Source: Sphingobacterium multivorum (GTDB taxonomy: Bacteria > Bacteroidota > Bacteroidia > Sphingobacteriales > Sphingobacteriaceae). Taken from it: 64,000 nucleotides of DNA. The position numbers and the translations under genes are program-made. The stretch lies in contig NZ_CP154261.1 of the NCBI RefSeq assembly GCF_039511225.1, positions 3,534,001 through 3,598,000 on the forward strand, given 5' to 3'. Numbering within the stretch: the first letter of the stretch is position 1; each line of letters starts with the position of its first letter. This document shows positions 11,597 through 19,666 of this stretch, in pieces. The notes under the pieces were generated by a model. The model saw only the letters and a list, made by a program, of their open reading frames with translations. It did no database searches and was not told the origin of the DNA.

Positions 11597-12721
11597 ATGA
11601 CAGATTTCAAAATGATACGCGATGAATACTCCTGGGATGAGGTCCATGCACAGATTTATGACGCTACGGATCAGGATGTACAACATGCGTTAGAAAAAGA
11701 CCATTTAACGCTCTCTGACTTTAGAGCGCTCATCTCACCGGCTGCAGCACCATATCTGGAGCAAATGGCACAAAAAACCCAACAAATCACGCAACGTCGC
11801 TTCGGTAAAACCATACAGCTCTATGCCCCGCTTTACCTGAGCAATGAGTGCCAAAACATCTGTACATATTGCGGTTTTAGCATGGACAATAAAATCAAAC
11901 GCAAAACCCTGAGCAACTCCGAACTATTACTAGAGGCAATGGCACTCAAAGCCATGGGAATCAACCATGTTTTACTGGTCAGCGGAGAAGCCAACAAAAC
12001 TGTCGAGATCACTTATTTCCTAAATGCTATTCGGCTTTTAAAACCTCATTTTTCACAGATATCCATTGAAGTACAGCCACTGGAAGAATCCGAGTACCGA
12101 TTACTGCAGGCGGCCGGAGTCTATGCAATATTGGTCTATCAGGAAACCTACCATCGCGAAGTTTACAAACAATATCACCCGAAAGGAAAAAAGTCCAATT
12201 TTGACTATCGTTTGGATACGCCTGACCGTATAGGCCGGGCGGGAATCCATAAAATCGGACTGGGCGTATTACTTGGGCTGGAGGACTGGCGGGTGGACAG
12301 CTTTTTCACCGCGGCACACATCGCCTATTTACAAAAACAATATTGGCAAACACGCTATTCGATTTCCTTTCCACGCCTGCGACCAGCCGCAGGTTCTGTT
12401 GAGCCAAATTTTCATTTGGCAGACCGCGATCTACTGCAGTTGATCTGTGCATACCGCCTGTGGAATGAAAATTTAGAAATCTCCATTTCCACCCGAGAGA
12501 ACGAAACCTTCAGGGATCATATCATACCTATTGGCGTAACGACCATGAGTGCCGCTTCAAAGACCAATCCGGGAGGCTATGTTGTTGATCCGCAAGCTTT
12601 GGAACAATTTGAAGTAAGTGATGAAAGAGATATGGAAACAATAAAAAATCAAATCAGAAAGATGGGCTATTCTCCAGTGATGAAAGACTGGGAGAGCAAT
12701 TATGCCGGTATAGTACGTTAA
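11597..12721 (+). CDS. thiH: 2-iminoacetate synthase ThiH
   Basis: A 374-residue radical-SAM tyrosine lyase that cleaves tyrosine to dehydroglycine and p-cresol for thiazole formation. The cluster cysteines are C85, C89 and C92 (CQNICTYC), after APLYLSNE. Further ThiH blocks are HVLLVSGEANK, YQETYHREVYKQYHPKGKKS, IGLGVLLGLEDWR and SISFPRLRPAAG. Its presence, with no glycine-oxidase ThiO, indicates the oxygen-independent route to the thiazole precursor. It lies 4 bases from thiF, so the two are probably translationally linked. Confidence 0.96.
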   Translation: MTDFKMIRDEYSWDEVHAQIYDATDQDVQHALEKDHLTLSDFRALISPAAAPYLEQMAQKTQQITQRRFGKTIQLYAPLYLSNECQNICTYCGFSMDNKIKRKTLSNSELLLEAMALKAMGINHVLLVSGEANKTVEITYFLNAIRLLKPHFSQISIEVQPLEESEYRLLQAAGVYAILVYQETYHREVYKQYHPKGKKSNFDYRLDTPDRIGRAGIHKIGLGVLLGLEDWRVDSFFTAAHIAYLQKQYWQTRYSISFPRLRPAAGSVEPNFHLADRDLLQLICAYRLWNENLEISISTRENETFRDHIIPIGVTTMSAASKTNPGGYVVDPQALEQFEVSDERDMETIKNQIRKMGYSPVMKDWESNYAGIVR

Positions 12722-12725
12722 ATAC

Positions 12726-13433
12726 ATGAAAAATAACATTTTTGATCGCTATAGCAGACAGATTTTTATTGAAGAGATCGGCGTTACCGGACAACGGAAG
12801 ATTATGGATGCCAAGGTATTGGTCGTCGGTGCAGGGGGACTCGGGAGCCCTGTCGTTCAATATTTAGCCGCGGCTGGTATAGGCAAACTTGGCCTGGTTG
12901 ATTTTGACAGGGTTGAAATCCACAATCTAAATAGACAGATCATTCATTCCGAAGATAATATACACCAGGCAAAAACAGAAAGTGCCACAGCCTATATACG
13001 GCAACACAATAGTACAATTGATTTTGAGCCCTTTCAGGTAAAAATAGATGCAGACAACGCGCTAGCATTGCTCGCTCCCTATCATATCATTGTCGATTGC
13101 TGTGATAACTTTACAACACGCTACCTGCTTAATCATACGTGCCTACAACTCGATAAACCTTTGGTGTACGGTAGCATCTATGGTTTTGAAGGACAGCTGG
13201 CTGTCTTTAACTATCAGGGTAGTAAAAACCTATTGGATATCTTTCCAACGCCCCCCGATCCGGAACAGGTTCCAAATTGCGATAAAAATGGGGTGCTGGG
13301 TCCTTTACCCGGTATTATCGGCAGTATGATGGCCATGCAGGTGCTTAAAATAATAACCGGATTACCCGTAGACAGCAACCAGTTAACGGTTGTTGACACA
13401 TTCCATTGGCGTTTTTCGAAACTCTCCTTCTAA
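12726..13433 (+). CDS. thiF: ThiF/MoeB-type E1-like adenylyltransferase
   Basis: The 235-residue enzyme should adenylate the C-terminal glycine of ThiS. The ATP-binding VVGAGGLGSPVVQYLAAAG, the DFDRVEIHNLNRQ block with its catalytic arginine, and VDCCDNFTTRYLLN are seen at about residues 35-135. The zinc-binding CxxC pairs common in ThiF and MoeB are absent: only PNCDKNGVLGPLPG remains where the first pair is expected. Gene position at the end of the thi operon supports ThiF over MoeB. The next gene is 125 bases away and unrelated, so the operon probably ends here. Confidence 0.9.
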   Translation: MKNNIFDRYSRQIFIEEIGVTGQRKIMDAKVLVVGAGGLGSPVVQYLAAAGIGKLGLVDFDRVEIHNLNRQIIHSEDNIHQAKTESATAYIRQHNSTIDFEPFQVKIDADNALALLAPYHIIVDCCDNFTTRYLLNHTCLQLDKPLVYGSIYGFEGQLAVFNYQGSKNLLDIFPTPPDPEQVPNCDKNGVLGPLPGIIGSMMAMQVLKIITGLPVDSNQLTVVDTFHWRFSKLSF

Positions 13434-13558
13434 GGATTATTTCGGAAGGCGTTCCGCAAAAAGAGATAGAACGCTTTAAAAGAGCTCAAAAATTTATTTT
13501 AAAACAAAAGCAGACAAACAAAATTTGCTAATTTTAGTTTATATATTAGCAAGCTTAA

Positions 13559-14821
13559 ATGTCAACTTTACGATCTGGAATGAAAAAAGTAATTTATCCA
13601 TTACTCTCCCTCTCTTTATTACCCTTATTTTCAATTGCGCAAGAGACGAAACTCACTGCTGATGATCTCTTTGTAAAAGCGCGAAAGGTAGCCTTTGATT
13701 CAAAAGATTATCCGCAAGCCATTCAATTATCCAAACAGGCGCTACTTCAAGCACCGGATTACACCGATATTAGCATCTTTCTCGGGCGGCTTTATACCTG
13801 GTCGGATAAAATTGATTCGGCAAGAACCATCTTCACAGAACTGGACAAAAAGAATACAAGTGATGAAGATTTCTTTTTAGCATATGCCTCATTGGAATAT
13901 TGGAATGATCAGACTGACAAAGCTATTGCAATTACAGACAAAGGGCTTAGCCAACATCCGCAGTCGCAGGATCTATTGCTGTTAAAAGGTAAAATTAGTT
14001 ATGGCAACGATCATTATGAAGCTGCCGAAAAGGCAATTCATAGTTTATTGGCAATTAATCCTAAAAACACAGAAGCTCGAGCACTGGCAAAAAGTATTGA
14101 AGAATATACGGCTAAAAACGCAATCGGTCTGACCTACAACTTCGTCTATTTTGACAAACAGTTTGATCATAATTGGCACATTGTCGGCTTAAGTTATAAG
14201 CGGGCAACCCCCATAGGATCAGTTATTTTCAGGACCAACTATGCAAATAAATTTGCAGAAAATGGCGTACAATTCGAGATGGAGGCTTATCCTCGTCTTT
14301 CAAAGATATTTTACCTCTACGTGGGTGCTGGATACTCCAATAATGTGGGGATTTTTGCGAAATATAGAACTGGCGTGTCTCTCTATGCCAATCTTCCGAA
14401 CAGCTTTGAGGGAGAGATCGGATATCGTCAGCTTTATTTTAGTGACAACATCTGGATGTACACGGCTTCAGTAGGAAAATATTACCAAAACTTTTGGTTC
14501 AATCTGAGGACTTATCTTACACCGGGCGAAAAGAATATTTCCCAATCCTATACCGGAACGGTCCGCTATTATACAAAAGGAGCAAACGATTACTTCGGAT
14601 TCAGTGCCGGAACGGGTCTGAGCCCCGAAGAAAACCGAAATAATCTATTGGACAACGCTTCCTATAAATTAAAGACATTCAAAGTAGGTGCCGAGTATAA
14701 CTTCTCGGTGAAACAAAGTAACCTATTTTCAATTTCGGGCACCTATTATAACCAAGAATTCAGGCCAAAAGAGAAAGGAAATCAATTGGACATCATCCTT
14801 GGTTATATTCGAAAATTCTAG
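13559..14821 (+). CDS. YaiO family TPR/outer-membrane beta-barrel protein
   Basis: A 420-residue protein with a signal peptide. The likely start is the second ATG at 13580 (MKKVIYPLLSLSLLPLFSIAQ); the upstream ATG at 13559 adds seven residues. About residues 30-190 form TPR-like helical repeats (ARKVAFDSKDYPQAIQL, TDKAIAITDKGLSQHPQ). The C-terminal half (about 195-420) is a string of amphipathic strands rich in Tyr, Phe and Gly, ending in aromatic-terminated GYIRKF: a YaiO-type barrel of about twelve strands. TPR plus barrel is the plan of polysaccharide export proteins such as PgaA. It is tail-to-tail with the glycosyltransferase fusion, the stops overlapping by 4 bases. Export of the polymer is inferred from context. 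Confidence 0.85.
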   Translation: MSTLRSGMKKVIYPLLSLSLLPLFSIAQETKLTADDLFVKARKVAFDSKDYPQAIQLSKQALLQAPDYTDISIFLGRLYTWSDKIDSARTIFTELDKKNTSDEDFFLAYASLEYWNDQTDKAIAITDKGLSQHPQSQDLLLLKGKISYGNDHYEAAEKAIHSLLAINPKNTEARALAKSIEEYTAKNAIGLTYNFVYFDKQFDHNWHIVGLSYKRATPIGSVIFRTNYANKFAENGVQFEMEAYPRLSKIFYLYVGAGYSNNVGIFAKYRTGVSLYANLPNSFEGEIGYRQLYFSDNIWMYTASVGKYYQNFWFNLRTYLTPGEKNISQSYTGTVRYYTKGANDYFGFSAGTGLSPEENRNNLLDNASYKLKTFKVGAEYNFSVKQSNLFSISGTYYNQEFRPKEKGNQLDIILGYIRKF

Positions 14822-17800
14822 TTCTTCTTTGTTCTATTAAAGTAATTTGTATACACACTGTCTGGAAGAAGTCGCTTCTGGGTATAAAAGAGTTTGTTCT
14901 TGCGCTTAAATAGTTCAAAGCGCTTGGACAATTCTTCTCTTGCATTATCCGAGGCGGCATCTTCATTGAGTATTCCATCCAATTTATACAGTTGTCCATC
15001 GGAAAGATGGTAACTGCCTTTTACAAAATCAATCAATTGATTTTTACTCTGCATCATGGCAATGCCATCTCCCTGAGCTGAAGTGCCCTTGTCAAGGCCC
15101 TGACCGATCCAGGTAACTTGTGTAGGAGTTTTCATACCAAAATTCTCGCGATAGTAGGCCAATATGGAAGGCGCGACATCAAAATGGCTAACAAAATTAT
15201 GAAAAGTCTTTGGCCCTTTCAAAAGTGGTGAATAAATCAACAGTGGAACATGATAACGATCGATTTTGCTTTGCAAGGGTATCTCAGGCATCGCGTGGTC
15301 CCCAGTTATGACAAAAATAGTATTTGCAAAATCTGGTCTCTTTTTATATTCATTAAAGAACTGTTCCATCGCATCATCTAGATTCAGCACCGAAACAAGC
15401 TGGGTACGGTTTTCCAAAGCCCACTTTTTTTGTTCGGGTGTAAGGTTCAATGTTGCGATACGTTGATCAAATAGTTGCTCATAATGAGCCGCATTATTAA
15501 TCAAAAACGGATTATGGGTTGATAGTGTCAAAAGAACATGGAAATAAGGGTGTTCCTGTACCTTCTGTACTTCAAGAAGTTTGCTAAAGACAGCTTGATC
15601 TTCATATCCCCAGCTCTCCCCACCCTTTTCGGGTAATTTTTTATAAGGAGGTCCGAATGCGGCTTGGTCCATGAGCATATCTATTTTATTATAATCCATG
15701 AACTTTTTCATGAAATCAAAATTAGAATGACCGCCATAGAAAAACCCAGTATTGAATCCATTACTCTTCAGAATATTAAATAGATTAAAGTTGTCAGGCA
15801 AGGTGTCTTGTTCCAGGAATCCATGTGTTGCAAAAGGCAACGAACCTGTTATGGTCGGCAAAACGGAAAATGTCCGACCCGAGGAACTCATATTATTATC
15901 CCAATACAAAGACTGTTGCTTCAATGTACCTATAAAAGGTGTAAAGTTGCCAATATAGCCATTTTCAGCACTATAGGCATGTCCTAAACCCTCGATAACA
16001 AGAATGACCAAATTGGGTACTTTCGCCGTTTTCTGCATGTATGCCCCTAGGAAATCTTTAGTATCCTCTTTTTTCAAAAAGGGAAATTTAGTATCTACCA
16101 CTTTTGCATCATCGTCGTCTTTATTGAACATAGCGAGCATCCCAGGGTGCTCATCCACGTAATTAGTGAAATTGGAATCGAAAAAATAACGCCACTTACT
16201 CCGGCTTGCATTGGCGACGAATTCATCTTTTTCGGAGCTCCCCCCCAAAAGCGAAGCCGAGGAGACAAAAAACGATATGATCCCCAAAGATAACAGTGCA
16301 ATACTCGCATAAGCCTTTTTGAATGTCTGTTTATTGGCAACCCAAAGGGGAACCCAAGAAATTACGATCAATAACAGCAGCAAGGCAATATTGGTAAAAC
16401 TCAACATACCGCTAGCCTGCAGAATTTGCTTCATCTCTTCCGAACTGTAATAGAACATATCAGCCCCAAGCAAATTTCTCGATTCGCCAAAATACAGGAA
16501 TAAGATGAATTGCATAACGACAATAAACGCAAACGATATGACCATAAGAAGTCTCGCCCAAAAACTGCTTATGAACTGAAGCAATAAATAGCCGATTCCC
16601 AAACAGGCTAAGGATTGAAAGAGAAACAAGATGTTATCCAAGAACAGGTATTTCCCGGCATGTGACTCCGAAAGCTGAACAAATCGACGGCCGTACCACC
16701 ACCATTCTACGCCAACGGATAACATATACAAGGCAAAGAACACCAACATAACAGGTCCTAAGCTCTGTAACGACAGATTCAATCGCTGACCGAGGTATTT
16801 CCAGACAGACTCGTTCGCATCTTTTTGTTGAAAGCCTTGTCGTGTCATTTCTCCCCAGCCGTGCTGCTTGCGAAAGTAATCAACAACCCCCTGTACCCCA
16901 GCTTTAACAACGATTGGGTGAAAGTACAAAGGTTCTAGTATCGCCGTAGTTATCAGCGTGGAAAGATCTCGTTTCTTCGAATAAACCTGATGACTAACAA
17001 GATCAACTAAGATGGCATAGATCGAATACAAAATTCCGGAAGCAATTACCAAAGCAAATAGCGCAACGAAAAATGGCCAATTGATGATTCCCAGAATAAA
17101 AAAGATCAGAAAAACAATATAGCCCGTAAATTCGACAATGGGTCCTAAGAATTCAAAGAAAAACCAGTAAGGCATACTGAGCATACCAAAACGGCCATAT
17201 TTGGGGTTGAACATGAGTTTTCGATGTTTCCATAAGGTTTCCATCGTGCCCCGCATCCAACGATTGCGCTGCTTACGCAATACTTCTTTTGACTCGGGTA
17301 CTTCCGTCCAGCACAATGGATCAGGAATGTTGACCACCTCATAGGCTTGCTTTTGCTCCTCCATATAGCGGCGCATACGAACAACGAGTTCCATATCTTC
17401 TCCCACCGTATTTCGGTCATAGCCCCCACACGCTAATACAATCTCCCGGTCAAAAGCGCCAAATGCCCCGGAAATAAGAATTAATCCCGAAGCCCTGGAC
17501 CAAGCCATACGGCCTAAAATAAAAGCACGGATATACTCCAAAGCCTGCGTACGTCCCAACCATGATTTTGGAAGATTAACGTCGACCACCGAACCGTTCA
17601 CAACATTACAGTTATTAGCCAAACGTATAACTCCGCCACAGGCTATAACGCGTTTGTCGGTCTGCTCCAAAAATGGCTTTGCTAATTTTAGAATAGCATC
17701 CTGTTCCAAAATGCAGTCCACATCAATACAGACGATATAATCTCCCGAAGAAATATTAACGCCGACATTGAGCGCATCAGCCTTACCGCCGTTTTCCTTG

Positions 17801-18240
17801 TCAACAACAATCAGCTTCTTAAAAGCTGGATTTTTGCTCTTATAGATCCCCCTTATATCCTTGGTCTCAATAGTTCCCTGAACAAAAAAGGACGTTGGTT
17901 CAAGTTCATAAGAAGCTATCAATTTCAAAATTGAGTCGTCTTTACTACCATCATTAACGATAATAATTTCCAGATTATGATAATACAGCGACAATAATGA
18001 ACGTACGTTTTCAACGATGGTCATCCCTTCGTTGTATGCTGGCGCAATCAGACTGAATGTTGGCGCGTTGGGGTTGGTGGCAATAATACTATAATCCGTA
18101 AATGTATTATTGTGTTTGTAACGAAACACCGCTCCATAAGCGTATAGCCCTATCCAAGTATAGATAATGAATACTGCTGCCGAATAAAGCAAAAATAACC
18201 AAACTATAATTTCGTATACGATATGGGAAAACTCTAACAT
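14818..18240 (-). CDS. Processive GT2 glycosyltransferase fused to LtaS-like alkaline-phosphatase-fold transferase
   Basis: A 1140-residue membrane protein with two catalytic parts. An N-terminal helix (about 8-38) precedes a family 2 glycosyltransferase: NDGSK at 96-100, DVD at 173-175, GED at 280-282 and QRNRW at 324-328 are the nucleotide, metal, base and processive-chain motifs. Helices follow at about 355-415 and, after a linker, about 495-660. The C-terminal third (about 740-1060) is a sulfatase/LTA-synthase-type domain with metal ligand E750, probable nucleophile T790 (GRT), STHNPF (H909) and D981-H982 (GDH). The first part should polymerise a sugar at the inner face. The second should add or remove a phospho group (for example glycerophosphate or phosphoethanolamine) outside. 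Overlaps the HEAT gene by 7 bases. The domains are seen; polymer and substituent are not identified. Confidence 0.88.
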   Translation of the reverse strand: MLEFSHIVYEIIVWLFLLYSAAVFIIYTWIGLYAYGAVFRYKHNNTFTDYSIIATNPNAPTFSLIAPAYNEGMTIVENVRSLLSLYYHNLEIIIVNDGSKDDSILKLIASYELEPTSFFVQGTIETKDIRGIYKSKNPAFKKLIVVDKENGGKADALNVGVNISSGDYIVCIDVDCILEQDAILKLAKPFLEQTDKRVIACGGVIRLANNCNVVNGSVVDVNLPKSWLGRTQALEYIRAFILGRMAWSRASGLILISGAFGAFDREIVLACGGYDRNTVGEDMELVVRMRRYMEEQKQAYEVVNIPDPLCWTEVPESKEVLRKQRNRWMRGTMETLWKHRKLMFNPKYGRFGMLSMPYWFFFEFLGPIVEFTGYIVFLIFFILGIINWPFFVALFALVIASGILYSIYAILVDLVSHQVYSKKRDLSTLITTAILEPLYFHPIVVKAGVQGVVDYFRKQHGWGEMTRQGFQQKDANESVWKYLGQRLNLSLQSLGPVMLVFFALYMLSVGVEWWWYGRRFVQLSESHAGKYLFLDNILFLFQSLACLGIGYLLLQFISSFWARLLMVISFAFIVVMQFILFLYFGESRNLLGADMFYYSSEEMKQILQASGMLSFTNIALLLLLIVISWVPLWVANKQTFKKAYASIALLSLGIISFFVSSASLLGGSSEKDEFVANASRSKWRYFFDSNFTNYVDEHPGMLAMFNKDDDDAKVVDTKFPFLKKEDTKDFLGAYMQKTAKVPNLVILVIEGLGHAYSAENGYIGNFTPFIGTLKQQSLYWDNNMSSSGRTFSVLPTITGSLPFATHGFLEQDTLPDNFNLFNILKSNGFNTGFFYGGHSNFDFMKKFMDYNKIDMLMDQAAFGPPYKKLPEKGGESWGYEDQAVFSKLLEVQKVQEHPYFHVLLTLSTHNPFLINNAAHYEQLFDQRIATLNLTPEQKKWALENRTQLVSVLNLDDAMEQFFNEYKKRPDFANTIFVITGDHAMPEIPLQSKIDRYHVPLLIYSPLLKGPKTFHNFVSHFDVAPSILAYYRENFGMKTPTQVTWIGQGLDKGTSAQGDGIAMMQSKNQLIDFVKGSYHLSDGQLYKLDGILNEDAASDNAREELSKRFELFKRKNKLFYTQKRLLPDSVYTNYFNRTKKN

Positions 18241-19301
18241 TTTTTCTCTTGCAAAGCGTGTTTAATAATTTGTGTAAGTTCGTCGTATGTATCTTCACGT
18301 TGTGAAATCTCGCGCAAATACTGTTCTTCGCCCAGTACAACGAGTACTTCTGCTGCAGAAATTTTAATTGACACTTGGTTATGATTCCACAGTTGATCCT
18401 TTAGAAAATACTCACTTTCCCTACTTTTGGCAATCTTCATTGCTTTAAGGATTTCGATCTGAACTTCTATTGGTTGCAGATCAAAATTTTGCATAAATTG
18501 CTGAATTGTCCCACTGTTCTCAATAGCCTGCAACGTTCGTATGGCTTGTACACGAACCTTCGTAGATGGATGATCCAATAGGCTAAAAACTTCGGTATAA
18601 AAAGTCATCAATCTAAATTTTCGGATCAAACGCAATGTAAATACGACGACAGAATCATTTGAACTCTTAAGCCAGGTATCCACATGTAACTCCGAAAGCT
18701 CGGGTATTTCATGAATAGAAAACAATAAACGCAATTGTTGCCAGTCAGATAAGGGACGATCGAAATGGTCCAAAAAACCAAGTCCCTCATATCCCTTAAA
18801 ACTTACGATCGCATATTGTGCTTCTTGATATACCGCAGTACGGGGATCATTAAGCTTGGCTGTTATCTCAGGGATTGCCGGTTCAACATTCATCGCGGCA
18901 AGCTCTTGAACACCACCCGCAACCAGATAAGCTTTTCTATGCCGAAGCTTTCGCCAAGCCTCATCCTCCAATTTAAAATCATGAAACAACCTATTGATCG
19001 ATTGTTTCGCTCCACCAGAAAATTTTCGATCCGAGTCAACTAATACATCCAAAAAAAGAGCCCGAAAAGAAGGTTCCTTCAGGTATTTCGCAAACTCCAA
19101 GTCTCGATCGCCATTCTCATCGCCACCTACTATAGTTTCCATAATTTTGTACTCGATGATCTGTCGCCAAGATTGCCTATTATGAAGGATTCTATAGCTA
19201 TAAAAGCTGTATCCCAGTACTGTGATAATCAATAATAGTACTAAAATCAATACGATAACAATCGCCAGAATAAGCTCATGTAGCTCGATATGGTGGTGCA
19301 T
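18234..19301 (-). CDS. Membrane-anchored HEAT-repeat protein
   Basis: A 355-residue protein with one N-terminal membrane helix (about residues 8-34, rich in Ile, Leu and Val) followed by a cytosolic alpha-solenoid. Repeats with the HEAT pattern include MNVEPAIPEITAKLNDPRTAVYQEAQYA, VVVFTLRLIRKFRL, SLLDHPSTKVRVQAIRTLQ and WNHNQVSIKISAAEVLVVLG. Such solenoids bind other proteins and have no catalytic site. The gene sits 4 bases after the receiver gene and overlaps the glycosyltransferase fusion by 7 bases, so the three are made together. I infer an adaptor that links the phosphorylated receiver to the synthase. Confidence 0.82.
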   Translation of the reverse strand: MHHHIELHELILAIVIVLILVLLLIITVLGYSFYSYRILHNRQSWRQIIEYKIMETIVGGDENGDRDLEFAKYLKEPSFRALFLDVLVDSDRKFSGGAKQSINRLFHDFKLEDEAWRKLRHRKAYLVAGGVQELAAMNVEPAIPEITAKLNDPRTAVYQEAQYAIVSFKGYEGLGFLDHFDRPLSDWQQLRLLFSIHEIPELSELHVDTWLKSSNDSVVVFTLRLIRKFRLMTFYTEVFSLLDHPSTKVRVQAIRTLQAIENSGTIQQFMQNFDLQPIEVQIEILKAMKIAKSRESEYFLKDQLWNHNQVSIKISAAEVLVVLGEEQYLREISQREDTYDELTQIIKHALQEKKC

Positions 19302-19305
19302 AATT

Positions 19306-19662
19306 TTATTTATTTATCAGGCGTTTTATCCTAAGAATCAGTTCGTTTGGACTAAATGGCTTAACCATAAAATCAGATGCGCCTAAATCAAATGCATCCA
19401 CCACGACCTCCTCTTGGCCCATACTCGATAATACAATAACCGGGATTTTCTTTCCGATACTCTTTATTGCCGAAAGAATTTCAATACCAGAAGCAAAGGG
19501 CATCATAATATCCGTTACAACTAAATCCAAATTCAGTTCATTAATTTTCTCGATGGCTTCACGGCCATTTCTGGTCAGCACCACTTCGTGTCCTTCTTTC
19601 ACTAATTTGTGTTCAACAGTACGTAGTATCAATTCGTCGTCTTCCGCTATTAAAATCAACAT
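19306..19662 (-). CDS. Single-domain response regulator (receiver only)
   Basis: A 118-residue CheY-like receiver with no output domain. The acidic pair D8-D9 (AEDDE), the phospho-acceptor D51 in VVTDIMMP, the Ser/Thr switch in VIVLSSMG and the lysine in FMVKPF are all present. It would be phosphorylated by the hybrid kinase encoded just upstream (4-base gap) and must act by binding a partner protein, since it cannot bind DNA. The immediate downstream gene encodes a HEAT-repeat scaffold, the most likely partner. The length is the family minimum and complete. Confidence 0.92.
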   Translation of the reverse strand: MLILIAEDDELILRTVEHKLVKEGHEVVLTRNGREAIEKINELNLDLVVTDIMMPFASGIEILSAIKSIGKKIPVIVLSSMGQEEVVVDAFDLGASDFMVKPFSPNELILRIKRLINK

Positions 19663-19666
19663 ATCA

